This document shows positions 1 through 11,930 of a stretch of 64,000 nucleotides of DNA, piece after piece; the first letter of the stretch is position 1; every line of letters starts with the position of its first letter. The notes under the pieces were generated by a model, which was not told the origin of the DNA, did not search any database, and worked only from the letters and a program-made list of their open reading frames with translations. Source of the DNA: Lantana camara (taxonomy: Eukaryota > Streptophyta > Magnoliopsida > Lamiales > Verbenaceae); assembly GCA_037501455.1 (NCBI GenBank), contig CM074856.1:99603001-99667000 (forward strand). Reading direction: 5' to 3'. The translations under genes and the position numbers were made by a program.

Positions 1-82
1 GCCCGGCGGTTATGTGTAGAGGTGATGCTCGGGAGGTGAGCGGCAACGACATCACTAATACCGACCGCCACACTAGTCGATT
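1..82 (+). repeat. Left part of LTR B1 (host of element A)
   Basis: This stretch ends at the 5-bp target duplication CGATT and resumes at 10897, so it is the left half of the sequence into which element A inserted. Its right half (10897-11930) ends in GCGCTACA and matches LTR B2 (59665 onward) in the opposite orientation. Assignment of these 82 bases to the LTR itself, and not to something 5' of it, is inference. Confidence 0.45.
78..82. repeat. Target site duplication of element A, left copy
   Basis: CGATT directly precedes the terminal TGTAGC of element A and is repeated exactly at 10897-10901 after the terminal TTACA. A 5-bp duplication is what LTR retrotransposon integrase produces. Confidence 0.95.
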
Positions 83-534
83 TGTAGCACCCCGCACGTG
101 AGGCACCACATCCCCCGCACTATGGCCCAACACGAGTAACGAAACAGTAAATCCGCACCCGTATCAAACCATAGCGAACGGGAGACAAACATAAAAACCT
201 TCCTAAGCCAGGCGGAGCTAGACCCGGTAAAGAAACCAATCAACAAAATATATTGCATAGCAAACCAATTTCAATCATACAAACCATAAATAGAATTTGG
301 GCTCTTCAGGCCTCTTTTTAAAACATAGCAAATCCCAATAAAATCAATTCAATAATAATTTCATAAATATTCAAGTTCGGGATACTAAGGAATCGAATCA
401 TACATAAATCTAATACATAAATGAGTGCAGAGACTCTTCTAACTAACTCGACCACATAAAGACTCCGAACACCTCCGCCTAGCTCGAATCTCCAAAGCCA
501 AACCTGCACACTAAAGTGTTGGGGAGGGAGAGGG

Positions 535-553
535 TCAGTCTCTAGAAGACTGA
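535..553 (-). other. CAGTC/GACTG stem-loop in LTR A1
   Basis: TCAGTC (535-540) pairs with GACTGA (548-553) around a 7-nt loop. It sits about 30 nt before a pyrimidine-rich acceptor (AG at 504-505 on the minus strand). The same stem-loop recurs in LTRs D, H, C, I, L, G and J and, as TAGTCA/TGACTA, in B1 and B2. Confidence 0.6.
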
Positions 554-1107
554 GTGAGCAGGAGCGATACATATATATATAAAACAGGCACATGCAAGTC
601 ATAAATCCCGAGCAAGGTTTTATTTGAATTTAGTTCCCAAAAAGGGCAAGAAAATAGATAAACAATGCTCGACTTTTACGACTAATTCATATTAAATTCA
701 TTACATTCATAAATCATACATAAATATAAGGCTCGGCGAGTGAGCGTGCACAATCTCCAACCAAACTCCGACCGTGTACGACAAATATCAGTAATAAGTT
801 GATTAGGTGTTCATGCGATATATCATAATACACACAATTCATATATCAAATCCTAAATCATATTCGTTTGGGCAATCCGTTTCCCGGCCTTCCCGCACGG
901 TGCCTATCAATCATAACATATTCATAATCATAAGTATAAATCATATCATAACCAACCTTCTTCCTCCGGGTGGTGGACGGGCTTGCAAGACCCGACCACC
1001 TCAATAATAGGCCAATGGGGTTTCATGACTCCCCCAAGGGCACTCAGCTCCCATTCCCCGCTAAACCTCCTAGCGAGGGCCGGTATCACCGTATATAAGT
1101 TGGGACT

Positions 1108-1158
1108 AGTATATGGGATCCCCGTCAGCCCTTGCTTCCTCGGTTAGCCACATATACT
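1108..1158 (-). other. GGGGCCC-anchored long helix in LTR A1
   Basis: AGTATATG (1108-1115) can pair with CATATACT (1151-1158) beside the run CCGGGGCCC. Relatives keep the anchor and the pairing with different arm sequences: H has AGTACATG/CATGTGCT, C has GTGTGAG/CTCACAC and E has GGAGAG/CTCTCC. Confidence 0.55.
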
Positions 1159-1556
1159 AAGTCCCGGGGCCCGTTAAGTAATAAGTAATAAATGTGTCTC
1201 GCCAAAACATAACAATCATAAATACATACCATAATTCATAAATCATTTGAAAAGGGTTTACTCGATCAATACATACTATAAGAAATCATACCTTACCGTG
1301 TAATTCGGCATATGCTATATACGTACCTCTCCGTGTCATCCGAATCCGTAGCTAGCATGAAGACACACGGTTTGGAGCATAGCCTCATTACAAAACCATT
1401 TTAAGCTCATGTACGCTCATACGTATAACTCAGAAGGATTTACTCGATAACTTCATTTGAAAACCGTATATATATATAATCATAAGGTTTTGGCCAAAGC
1501 TTTTCACATAAGGGTTGTAGGGTTTGTTACATAGCTAAAACGAAAACCACCCTCAC

Positions 1557-1628
1557 CTTAACCGTGAACAAACAAGGATCGAGCATCAAGTGCCTGAACG
1601 ATCAAAAGCTCTCCACCCTGGAGACAAA
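1557..1628 (-). other. Predicted 72-nt internal exon in LTR A1
   Basis: On the minus strand the segment is preceded by TTTTGTACAG (AG at 1629-1630) and followed by AAG then GTGAGGG (GT at 1555-1556). The same acceptor and donor frame a 71-88 nt segment at the same place in every other long LTR here, although the segment itself differs. Its length is not kept in multiples of three, so it is probably non-coding. Splicing is inferred. Confidence 0.55.
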
Positions 1629-2159
1629 CTGTACAAAAGACCACAAGACGTGTTTGTGAGACTCAAGACTCTTAATGAACCATATATGACGCACGGCAAT
1701 GCACAAGCATGATATGAAGGCATAAAGATCATATTAAGTCATGAAAATCATATAACCAATTCATTCACTTGTTCAATCATAAATCATTCAAATTCTTCAA
1801 TTCATATGTCCAATCAATTTATTTCAAGAACTCAAATAGGAGCATAGAACATATTCAAGCTCTTCCATAATGCTACCACATACTTCCTATTACATAACAT
1901 AGCATATATCTAAGGTTTGACAACTAGAAGAAGTCTTATGATATGAAAGATAAGTTATGCGATTCATAAACGACGTATAAACACACATAAACGGCATTAC
2001 GTAAAAGCATGCCTATAACACATCCAAAAGCCATGAAATTACACCATATTACTCCTAACATATAGTAAAACAAGTTCATAGTTCAACACAAAAGGAGATA
2101 AAGTCATTCAAGAGGTGAAACAAATCAAAAACCGAAAAGGAAGCAACTAGGACTGCACA

Positions 2160-2300
2160 TGGGAAGTGACACGGGGGTGTCACCAACCCTAGCCCAACTG
2201 AGCCACGGGCGTGGCTCAGTACAGAGCTGCCCAGAAGGTGTGACACGCCCGTGTCTCCCTCTTATGAGTAAATGAGACACGGGGGTGTCACGGTACAGAA
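2160..2300 (-). other. GC-rich hairpin cluster in LTR A1
   Basis: It contains GTGACAC-GGGG-GTGTCAC (2166-2183), the 9-bp perfect stem TGAGCCACG/CGTGGCTCA (2199-2218), and further GACACG..CGTGTC palindromes. It is a GC-rich island in AT-rich DNA within predicted intron 1. Matching clusters with different stem sequences occupy the same place in D, H, G, J, E and M. Confidence 0.6.
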
Positions 2301-3180
2301 CTAAATCACACGTAAAAATGTTACCGGCAAAACTGAACTCATACAAATTCAATCCAAAGGCATACCAAATGAACTCCAAATGCTCTGAAACTTAATATAC
2401 AACATATTTGGCATGTTATGAACATTTTTCATTTAGAGTGCAAAGGCTAAATCACACGTTAAGATCATCGAAACCGTGAAACAAAACTGGGTCGCTACAA
2501 TCGGACATATGAGCCCTAATGATTCTATCATGCCTTGATCAAGTACTTAGGGCTTGAATTTGGATCTGAAACTTTGGGGAATGCATGCTAACATACTAAA
2601 CAACTTATATACATCATATATATGCAAAATGGTACCATTTAAAGCACATTAGAATGATCAACAAGTTACAAAATGTAACAGCAACAATTCTGTCAAAAAT
2701 CGTGCATAAGAACAGGCCATGTACTTCGGTTTTGAGGCTTCAAATGGAACCCAATACTTAAAGCATGAATGTTAACATGTAGAGCAATAAGTGTACATCA
2801 ACTCCATGCATTTTCACACGAAATGGAGGCCATATGATCATGCAACAACACCAAATCTCACACAGCAGTTCGAAAACAGGGGAAACGGTTTGAACATCAA
2901 GTTTGGAGCTCTATATCTCATAATTTCATAAAAGGGTCAAGAGATGAAATCCTCCTAACATCATATACTATCAGTTAGGAAAGAAATAAGACAAGAAACA
3001 AGTTCATATGATCACATATAAGCAAGAAATTCAGCCACACAAACATATAGGTCACAAGAGCAAAAATTCCTAAAAGTTCATACCAATCTCATAATTCAAA
3101 CCCTAATCAAATATGATCCAAATCATGGTTTAAATAGATGATATCAAGCATAATTGAGTAGAGAAGACATAAATATCCAT

Positions 3181-3184
3181 ACCT
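3181..3184 (-). other. Predicted exon 1 splice donor, LTR A1
   Basis: In sense direction the site reads TTCAAG then GTATGGA, after an AG-rich leader with GAGAGAGAAAGAGAG. A donor of AAG/GT or AG/GT type stands at the same place in LTRs A2, D1, D2, H, C1, C2, E, G, J and fragment M. Confidence 0.5.
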
Positions 3185-4111
3185 TGAAGTTTTGGTGAAG
3201 GAAGATGGTGATTTGAGCTCAAAATCACAAAAGGCCAAGGTTTTCTTCTTCCTTCTCCTCTCTCTTTCTCTCTCGATCAGTTCCAGCTGCAAGAGGAGAT
3301 GTATGGTTCGGTTTTTGCAGCTAAAAGGATAAGAGAAGGGTTTAACTCAAGTATACAAGCCATGGTTAAGGTATGGTTAGGTTAAGGAGTGTTATGGGGT
3401 CCCACCATGAAGACTAGTCAACCAAAGGAGCTCTTCTTGCACGAGTTGTCCGTTACGGTTGGATTTCGGAGGTCTTAATGATCTCAAAAAGGTATGAGGC
3501 TGGTTCCATTGTCTCCGGATCGTCGATACGAAGGCAACGGAGTTGACGGAATTCGAATCCGAATTCCCGAGCTCAAGATATCACGCACGGAACCAAGGGT
3601 GCGCTAATTGCTCGTTAGCCCCGACTTGGTTCCACAATCAAAGTTAAATTCATAAACACGTCAAATGAATCCGAAAACATAAACCGAGCATATAGACATG
3701 TTCATAACACACATATTTACGACATATTAAATTTCCAAACCAATCCGATATCATTACATATAAGAACGAAGTAGAAATAGAACACTTAAGTGCATGAACG
3801 AATTCATATTGTTATAAATAAATTACTAAACTTAAATTCCATATTAAATAAATTAAACAAACTAGTAACATGTTGTAATTAATTAAAGAAATTACCGAAA
3901 CAATTAAGGTAACGAAAAACCTTAATTTAAGAAATTAAACACTAAATATCAAGTTGAAATAGAATGAATTAAATTTAAAGTAACAAGAGTTTACGGTTTT
4001 AAATCAAATAAAAACAGTTATAAACAATTAATCATATAATTAAATAATTAATTTGCGCAATTTATAAACAATTACGTCACATTATTATTACTGAAAAACT
4101 GGGGCGTTACA

Positions 4112-4124
4112 ATCTCTCCCCCTT
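4112..4124 (-). other. Polypurine tract of element A
   Basis: In sense direction AAGGGGGAGAGAT lies directly before the TGTAACG start of the 3' LTR. This is the plus-strand primer position in LTR retrotransposons. Confidence 0.9.
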
Positions 4125-4129
4125 AAAAA

Positions 4130-4147
4130 GAATCCGTCCTCGGATTC
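4130..4147 (-). other. Pre-polypurine stem-loop, element A
   Basis: The 7-bp perfect stem GAATCCG/CGGATTC encloses the loop AGGA (sense direction), 5 nt from the polypurine tract. Elements H, D, C, E and G have a stem-loop in the same place, with different stem bases in C, E and G. Confidence 0.7.
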
Positions 4148-4155
4148 ACACACGC

Positions 4156-4550
4156 CTGAAAACAAACAATGAGAGATTCCCCGTCTCTCACAAGTAACAA
4201 GGAGAGAGCCCCGTCTCTCGAACAGCAATGAGAGAACCCCGTCTCTCCAACAACAATGAGAGAACCCCGTCTCTCGCAAGCAAAGAGAGTACCCCGTCTC
4301 TCAAACAAAATAAGAGAATCCCCGTCTCTTAACCGAAAATAAAGCAAGGAAGTCTCCAATACTCCCAAGCAACTCACGCAAAACCAAATTTAAAATCACG
4401 TAAGGCACCCAAGGCGAGTAATAAATGTCGCCCACATTGATATCCAATCACTCCAAGTAATTTAACACAATACAAGCTGAAAGCACCTAACATAAAAAAT
4501 TATATAAGTTAAAATTGCATGGATGCATGTATCATGAATGTTATAAGTAC
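4156..4550 (-). other. Predicted 395-nt intron containing a hairpin array, element A
   Basis: In sense direction the donor is CGGTGAACG then GTACTT (GT at 4549-4550) and the acceptor is TTGTTTTCAG then GCGTG (AG at 4156-4157). In element D the same borders enclose 394 nt. Splicing is inferred from the signals and their conservation. Confidence 0.5.
4171..4330 (-). repeat. Tandem hairpin array, element A (6 units)
   Basis: Six units of about 18-20 nt follow the form GAGAGACGGGG-N-CTCTC: 4171-4189, 4202-4219, 4230-4247, 4258-4275, 4285-4302 and 4312-4330. Each can fold with a GAGAG/CTCTC stem and a G-rich loop. The last unit has changed both arms together to TAAGAGA/TCTCTTA. Confidence 0.75.
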
Positions 4551-5400
4551 CGTTCACCGTAGTTACAAAATTCCGATTTGTGAGTTGTCGCTGTCCAAGG
4601 TATGATCTGTCCTGAAAGTAACTCAGTGTCCAACTTGTCTTGAACCTCTTCAAGATTCCTCGGTGAAGCAATTGATGAATTCTTTTTGGATTATTCTTAG
4701 ATCCCTTTTTGACTTGTACTGCTTCCAGTTTTCTCCATTTCCCTCAATCCTCATTCGCCCAACCAACTCTTTTAATTAACCACGCTTGGCCTCCTGAATA
4801 CCCTTAGATCCATATTCTACCCATAAGAATATTCTCCAGACCATTTCCTTCATTCCTAATGATGGACTTCATCCCGAATTTAATAACTTAGTTTTCCTCT
4901 TAACACTTAACCATTCACGCCACCTTAGTTATCTCCGATCATCACTAATAGGACTTCCAGGTCTTCCTTAATTTGTAATTTCGTCATTCCCACTAAAATA
5001 TTTCTTCGAGCACCTTTTCAATCGTCCGATTTGTTCTTCGGTCGTGCTCTCCCCCTTAAATTTCTGTTGTCCCGGGTTGAACTCCATTGATTCTTCTTTT
5101 ATCGAAATTCTCGATGAGTAAATCCCATTAGGTGAGATTTAACTGACATAGAAATCAAGGATTTGGCCTTTCAATTCCTTCCCTAGTTCTCTTGATGTCC
5201 GCAACTCCTTCCTTATACTTGTCTGGAACTCTGGTTTCACTTCTCCTTCTGAATTCTCGTTTCCGTGAACCTATCCCTTAATGGGAGTTCTTATTTCCCA
5301 ATTTCACCTTCCTTCTAACGTCATCCTATTATTTCTCCTCCTCATAACTCAGATGCGTTTCGGTTGAACTGACACTTGATAGTTGAGGCGAAAGGGCTTC

Positions 5401-5584
5401 CTATCAAGTAAACACTAAAATGCATGTTGGGTTAAAATGACAATGCATGGGTCACATTTACATCAAGCAATTATTCAACACATTAGTGCAACGAAACCAA
5501 TTAGAAATGCACAAATAAACATAAAGTCACGAGAATAAATAACTAATGCAAGATATGATGCACGTGCTATGAATGCTTTGGAAC
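5401..5584 (-). other. Predicted 184-nt intron, element A
   Basis: The donor reads GGTGACAG then GTTCC (GT at 5583-5584), and the acceptor reads TTGATAG then GAAG (AG at 5401-5402). The same borders occur in D (183 nt), both C copies (178 nt) and G (167 nt, directly after the gag zinc knuckles). Confidence 0.55.
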
Positions 5585-6846
5585 CTGTCACCGATGTGGG
5601 AAGTTATTAGCTCGGTAGCTTTCCTTGTTCTTCCGATCCCAAGGTTACTTTGACTTGGTGATTATCCCTTGGCTTTCCCACGGTCTTCAAGTTTTCCATG
5701 AGCCTCTTTCGCATCACTCATATCTTCCACTATCCGAGATGGCAGTTTCTAAATCCCTAATTCTTCCACGTCCACTGAGTTAGCATCCACACTTCTCCTC
5801 GCAATTCGACCTTTACTTCTAATTATCACCTTAATCAAGAATCCCGTGCCTATCCCTTGTGAATTCACTTCACCTCCAATTGCTTACATTTGAACGCATG
5901 ATATCCTTGCAAGGAGTGATTGCCTTTCTTTAGCATTTCCATTTGTTGCTTCATATCTCCCATTTTACTTCACAACATGACAATTCAGCTTGGTTTTGAA
6001 AAAAAACGAACTCATCTCCCACTCAACACCTTGCTTAAGATTACCGTGACTATTGTTTATAAGTTTACCATCACGATCGAAATCCAGAGCACCCAAGTCC
6101 AACTCTTCCCGGTCTTAACTTCGATAGACTTGATTTCAATTCACTAGACTTAATCAGAATCCTTCTTGTCGACCCCAGATACACAGCCCCTACCGGACCC
6201 ATTTTATCTTAGTCTCTCTTAATTATTGAGACCTCTTCAACGATCCAATCCAGGATCAAATATCTTCAAGGTTCGTTCACTTCATCCTTTAGGTTGAAAG
6301 GTCTTGCTGAATCCAATTAAAACACTCCGAGTAGTAGATTCTCATAAATTAGTCTTTTAAGTCCCAACAATTCCATGATTAACTACTATTCCGATTTCAC
6401 CAGATCTCCCTCTACCATCGCATCGCCAAAGTCACACCTCCCATTCTGAATCCTACCCGTTAATTGTAACTCAGTCTATGAAGCCGCGTATCTAGTATTC
6501 TCCACATTCCTCCCCGGAGTATCCTGCCCATCTTCCATGTCTCAGAAGGTTTGCAATCGATCTTCTTTGTCATAGAACTTGGCCGTGGTTTGATATTATC
6601 TCCATAACCTATAAATCATAGCTTACTTCAAGAGTAGATGCATGCGATTAGTGCATGCCCATGACACATTTTCAACAATCAATGCAAGGATCCTTATGTA
6701 AATGCAACAGATAGTCCAACAAAATTCAACAAGGAAAGCCAAATTCATGTTCAAGATCAATGCAATGCACACATTATCATATAGTCCCTAAGCCGTACGA
6801 CCTAGACTGACTCACACACGACACGAGAACACCGGTTTTGCAACCG

Positions 6847-6859
6847 GGCTCTGATACCA
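6847..6859 (-). other. Primer-binding site of element A (tRNA-iMet)
   Basis: In sense direction TGGTATCAGAGCC is complementary to the 3' end of plant initiator tRNA-Met. It starts 8 nt inside the 5' LTR border (spacer 6860-6867). Confidence 0.92.
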
Positions 6860-6867
6860 CTTAAGGA

Positions 6868-9800
6868 TGTAGCACCCCGCACGTGAGGCACCACATCCCC
6901 CGCACTATGGCCCAACACGAGTAACGAAACAGTAAATCCGCACCCGTATCAAACCATAGCGAACGGGAGACAAACATAAAAACCTTCCTAAGCCAGGCGG
7001 AGCTAGACCCGGTAAAGAAACCAATCAACAAAATATATTGCATAGCAAACCAATTTCAATCATACAAACCATAAATAGAATTTGGGCTCTTCAGGCCTCT
7101 TTTTAAAACATAGCAAATCCCAATAAAATCAATTCAATAATAATTTCATAAATATTCAAGTTCGGGATACTAAGGAATCGAATCATACATAAATCTAATA
7201 CATAAATGAGTGCAGAGACTCTTCTAACTAACTCGACCACATAAAGACTCCGAACACCTCCGCCTAGCTCGAATCTCCAAAGCCAAACCTGCACACTAAA
7301 GTGTTGGGGAGGGAGAGGGTCAGTCTCTAGAAGACTGAGTGAGCAGGAGCGATACATATATATATAAAACAGGCACATGCAAGTCATAAATCCCGAGCAA
7401 GGTTTTATTTGAATTTAGTTCCCAAAAAGGGCAAGAAAATAGATAAACAATGCTCGACTTTTACGACTAATTCATATTAAATTCATTACATTCATAAATC
7501 ATACATAAATATAAGGCTCGGCGAGTGAGCGTGCACAATCTCCAACCAAACTCCGACCGTGTACGACAAATATCAGTAATAAGTTGATTAGGTGTTCATG
7601 CGATATATCATAATACACACAATTCATATATCAAATCCTAAATCATATTCGTTTGGGCAATCCGTTTCCCGGCCTTCCCGCACGGTGCCTATCAATCATA
7701 ACATATTCATAATCATAAGTATAAATCATATCATAACCAACCTTCTTCCTCCGGGTGGTGGACGGGCTTGCAAGACCCGACCACCTCAATAATAGGCCAA
7801 TGGGGTTTCATGACTCCCCCAAGGGCACTCAGCTCCCATTCCCCGCTAAACCTCCTAGCGAGGGCCGGTATCACCGTATATAAGTTGGGACTAGTATATG
7901 GGATCCCCGTCAGCCCTTGCTTCCTCGGTTAGCCACATATACTAAGTCCCGGGGCCCGTTAAGTAATAAGTAATAAATGTGTCTCGCCAAAACATAACAA
8001 TCATAAATACATACCATAATTCATAAATCATTTGAAAAGGGTTTACTCGATCAATACATACTATAAGAAATCATACCTTACCGTGTAATTCGGCATATGC
8101 TATATACGTACCTCTCCATGTCATCCGAATCCGTAGCTAGCATGAAGACACACGGTTTGGAGCATAGCCTCATTACAAAACCATTTTAAGCTCATGTACG
8201 CTCATACGTATAACTCAGAAGGATTTACTCGATAACTTCATTTGAAAACCGTATATATATATAATCATAAGGTTTTGGCCAAAGCTTTTCACATAAGGGT
8301 TGTAGGGTTTGTTACATAGCTAAAACGAAAACCACCCTCACCTTAACCGTGAAGAAACAAGGATCGAGCATCAAGTGCCTGAACGATCAAAAGCTCTCCA
8401 CCCTGGAGACAAACTGTACAAAAGACCACAAGACGTGTTTGTGAGACTCAAGACTCTTAATGAACCATATATGACGCACGGCAATGCACAAGCATGATAT
8501 GAAGGCATAAAGATCATATTAAGTCATGAAAATCATATAACCAATTCATTCACTTGTTCAATCATAAATCATTCAAATTCTTCAATTCATATGTCCAATC
8601 AATTTATTTCAAGAACTCAAATAGGAGCATAGAACATATTCAAGCTCTTCCATAATGCTACCACATACTTCCTATTACATAACATAGCATATATCCAAGG
8701 TTTGACAACTAGAAGAAGTCTTATGATATGAAAGATAAGTTATGCGATTCATAAACGACGTATAAACACACATAAACGGCATTACGTAAAAGCATGCCTA
8801 TAACACATCCAAAAGCCATGAAATTACACCATATTACTCCTAACATATAGTAAAACAAGTTCATAGTTCAACACAAAAGGAGATAAAGTCATTCAAGAGG
8901 TGAAACAAATCAAAAACCGAAAAGGAAGCAACTAGGACTGCAAATGGGAAGTGACACGGGGGTGTCACCAACCCTAGCCCAACTGAGCCACGGGCGTGGC
9001 TCAGTACAGAGCTGCCCAGAAGGTGTGACACGCCCGTGTCTCCCTCTTATGAGTAAATGAGACACGGGGGTGTCACGGTACAGAACTAAATCACACGTAA
9101 AAATGTTACCGGCAAAACTGAACTCATACAAATTCAATCCAAAGGCATACCAAATGAACTCCAAATGCTCTGAAACTTAATATACAACATATTTGGCATG
9201 CTATGAACATTTTTAATTTAGAGTTCAAAGGCTAAATCACACGTTAAGATCATCGAAACCGTGAAACAAAACTGGGTCGCTACAATCGGACATATGAGCC
9301 CTAATGATTCTATCATGCCTTGATCAAGTACTTAGGGCTTGAATTTGGATCTGAAACTTTGGGGAATGCATGCTAACATACTAAAAAACTTATATACATC
9401 ATATATATGCAAAATGGTACCATTTAAAGCACATTAGAATGATCAACAAGTTACAAAATGTAACAGCAACAATTCTGTCAAAAATCGTGCATAAGAACAG
9501 GCCATGTACTTCGGTTTTGAGGCTTCAAATGGAACCCAATACTTAAAGAATGAATGTTAACATGTAGATCAATAAGGGTACATCAACTCCATGCATTTTC
9601 ACACGAAATGGAGGCCATATGATCATGCAACAACACCAAATCTCACACAGCAGTTCGAAAACAGGGGAAACGGTTTGAACATCAAGTTTGGAGCTCTATA
9701 TCTCATAATTTCATAAAAGGGTCAAGAGATGAAATCCTCCTAACATCATATACTATCAGTTAGGAAAGAAATAAGACAAGAAACAAGTTCATATGATCAC

Positions 9801-10896
9801 ATATAAGCAAGAAATTCAGCCACACAAACATATAGGTCACAAGAGCAAAAATTCCTAAAAGTTCATACCAATCTCATAATTCAAACCCTAATCAAATCTG
9901 ATCCAAATCATGGTTTAAATAGATGATATCAAGCATAATTGAGTAGAGAAGACATAAATATTCATACCTTGAAGTTTTGGTGAAGGAAGATGGTGATTTG
10001 AGCTCAAAATCACAAAAGGCCAAGGTTTTCTTCTTCCTTCTCCTCTCTCTTTCTCTCTCGATCAGTTCCAGCTGCAAGAGGAGATGTATGGTTCGGTTTT
10101 TGCAGCTAAAAGGATAAGAGAAGGGTTTAACTCAAGTATACAAGCCATGGTTAAGGTATGGTTAGGTTAAGGAGTGTTATGGGGTCCCACCATGAAGACT
10201 AGTCAACCAAAGGAGCTCTTCTTGCACGAGTTGTCCGTTACGGTTGGATTTCGGAGGTCTTAATGATCTCAAAAAGGTATGAGGCTGGTTCCATTGTCTC
10301 CGGATCGTCGATACGAAGGCAACGGAGTTGACGGAATTCGAATCCGAATTCCCGAGCTCAAGATATCACGCACGGAACCAAGGGTGCGCTAATTGCTCGT
10401 TAGCCCCGACTTGGTTCCACAATCAAAGTTAAATTCATAAACACGTCAAATGAATCCGAAAACATAAACCGAGCATATAGACATGTTCATAACACACATA
10501 TTTACGACATATTAAATTTCCAAACCAATCCGATATCATTACATATAAGAACGAAGTAGAAATAGAACACTTAAGTGCATGAACGAATTCATATTGTTAT
10601 AAATAAATTACTAAACTTAAATTCCATATTAAATAAATTAAACAAACTAGTAACATGTTGTAATTAATTAAAGAAATTACCGAAACAATTAAGGTAACGA
10701 AAAACCTTAATTTAAGAAATTAAACACTAAATATCAAGTTGAAATAGAATGAATTAAATTTAAAGTAACAAGAGTTTACGGTTTTAAATCAAATAAAAAC
10801 AGTTATAAACAATTAATCATATAATTAAATAATTAATTTGCGCAATTTATAAACAATTACGTCACATTATTATTACTGAAAAACTGGGGCGTTACA
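6868..10896 (-). repeat. 5' LTR of element A
   Basis: It is 4029 bp, the same length as the 3' LTR, and carries the same signals shifted by 6785 bases: predicted exon 8342-8413, GC hairpin cluster about 8945-9085, GGGGCCC helix 7893-7943 and CAGTC stem-loop 7320-7338. As the 5' LTR it should hold the promoter of the element, but I see no convincing TATA box tied to a start site. Confidence 0.95.
8342..8413 (-). other. Predicted internal exon in LTR A2
   Basis: It has the same acceptor (TTTTGTACAG) and donor (AAG then GTGAGGG) as the copy at 1557-1628, with one substitution in the exon. See that entry for the comparison across families. Confidence 0.55.
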
Positions 10897-10901
10897 CGAT
10901 T
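10897..10901. repeat. Target site duplication of element A, right copy
   Basis: CGATT, identical to 78-82. Confidence 0.95.
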
Positions 10902-11930
10902 GATACCGACTTTAATCAGGAAGTTTGGTTAAGTCAGGGCAATTGTCGGGAATGGACCGCAAATCTATTCCCAAATCAATGGTTAATGGTCACCTAGGGG
11001 TCGCTCCCCGAAGTGAAACTTGGTGGAGGATGGTGCATGTTTGTATGTGTTAGGGTGTTGTTGATCTCAGTCCGACACCCTATTAATGGTCATGTTTTCT
11101 GGAGTAAGGATGGAGAAGCCTAGCTTGCGGGCATCAATGTTTTCATAAAGTTGGTTCATATCTTACAAAGTTGTTCCCTACCCTTATCCCGTTTTATGAA
11201 AATCATATGAACCAAATCATAGCATATGTGTGCGCGTGTGACAGCATTCATGAAAGTGTTTTGAAAACTCTCATTTCTTATAGCATTGCATTAAAGGGTT
11301 TTATCACTTGAACTTATTCTTAAGTTCTTCATTAAAGCTTTGCATTAAAGGTTTCACCTTATGAAATTTACTTCAAACGTTTACTTCAAGTACTTTCTTT
11401 TAAAGATATCCTTCACTTAGTCACTTTGACTAATACCTCTACCTGTTTTCTGGCCTCATGGTTTCAGGTCTTGCAGCCGCAGTCTAGAGGTATCTTGAAG
11501 CTCTAGAGTGTTCATTTTGTTGAGTCAGGACTTTAATTTATTAATCTATTTTGTGTCCTGCATATGTTATATGGCTGCATTGATACTTTACCTTATGCTT
11601 TTGTAATAATCCTTCTGCTACTTGGATACTGCTACAATTGCTATCATGTGCTCCTGTGATAATGTTGATATAGTAATGTTAATAGTCTCTTCTACTTAAC
11701 GATCAGTACTTGCTTGTTTATATGTCATCACGCACATGTTTTGAAAAGTTTTAAAATACTCTGATTTTCCTCTGCATAAGCCACATAGTTAAACACTGTT
11801 ATTGTTAATCGTTAATGGACATGCCGTTCGCTGGGGTATTTCTGGAGTGATGGCTCATACCATTACTTGAGGGGTGCTTCAGTGCGGGGGTTGGGGCGCC
11901 GCTCTCTACCAGCAAAGTGGGGGCGCTACA
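10897..11930 (+). repeat. LTR B1, right part
   Basis: It ends GGGGGCGCTACA at 11930. It matches LTR B2 in the opposite orientation: the stem TAGTCA/TGACTA (11418-11432) equals 60065-60079, and the GCCTAGCTTGCGGGC region near 11135 equals 60280-60300. No primer-binding site follows 11930, so B1 is not a 5' LTR of something to the right. It probably inserted into the internal domain of H. A pyrimidine-rich acceptor (ending GGTTTCAG) near 11467 follows the stem-loop, as in the other families. Confidence 0.65.

Larger units (their letters stand above)
83..4111 (-). repeat. 3' LTR of element A
   Basis: It begins TGTAGCACCCCGC and ends GGGGCGTTACA on the plus strand. In sense (minus) direction it starts TGTAACGCCCC and ends GGGGTGCTACA, and the polypurine tract lies just outside at 4112-4124. 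In sense order it holds a predicted exon 1 donor (3182/3183), a GC-rich hairpin cluster (2160-2300), a predicted short exon (1557-1628), a GGGGCCC-anchored helix (1108-1158) and a CAGTC stem-loop (535-553). The short open frames inside it recur in LTR A2 and have no recognisable domains. Confidence 0.95.
4112..6867 (-). other. Non-coding internal domain of element A
   Basis: In sense order (6867 to 4112) this domain has the primer-binding site, about 1.2 kb without a recognisable motif, a predicted intron (5401-5584), a further stretch without clear signal, a second predicted intron (4156-4550) that carries six hairpins, a pre-polypurine stem-loop and the polypurine tract. I found no protein motif in six frames. 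The 75-codon plus-strand frame at 5920-6147 has no homology that I recognise and is probably chance. Confidence 0.8.
83..10896 (-). mobile_element. Complete non-autonomous long-LTR retrotransposon A (LARD-like)
   Basis: This 10.8-kb element runs on the minus strand. It has two 4029-bp LTRs (83-4111 and 6868-10896), a 2756-bp internal domain, a tRNA-Met primer-binding site, a polypurine tract and a perfect 5-bp target duplication. I counted about 13 substitutions between the LTRs, roughly 0.3 percent, so the insertion is recent. The internal domain has no gag, protease, reverse transcriptase, RNase H or integrase motif on either strand, so the element must have moved with proteins supplied in trans. 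Long LTRs with a non-coding internal domain are the defining feature of large retrotransposon derivatives (LARDs). Element D (35190-46385) is a diverged relative in the opposite orientation. Confidence 0.93.

Noticed and set aside
73..602. Open frames of 61 and 94 codons on the minus strand, repeated at 6861-7387
   Set aside because: They recur only because they lie in the two LTRs of element A. No domain, and the first is read across the LTR border.
4171..4330. CRISPR-like look of the GAGAGACGGGG repeats
   Set aside because: The units are short hairpins with non-unique spacers, in a plant retrotransposon and without cas genes.
6847..6859. tRNA gene suspected from tRNA-Met similarity
   Set aside because: Only the 3' terminal 12-13 nt match, in complement, next to an LTR: this is a primer-binding site.
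10897..11930. LTR B1 as 5' LTR of element H
   Set aside because: No primer-binding site follows 11930, and B1 is unrelated in sequence to LTR H.
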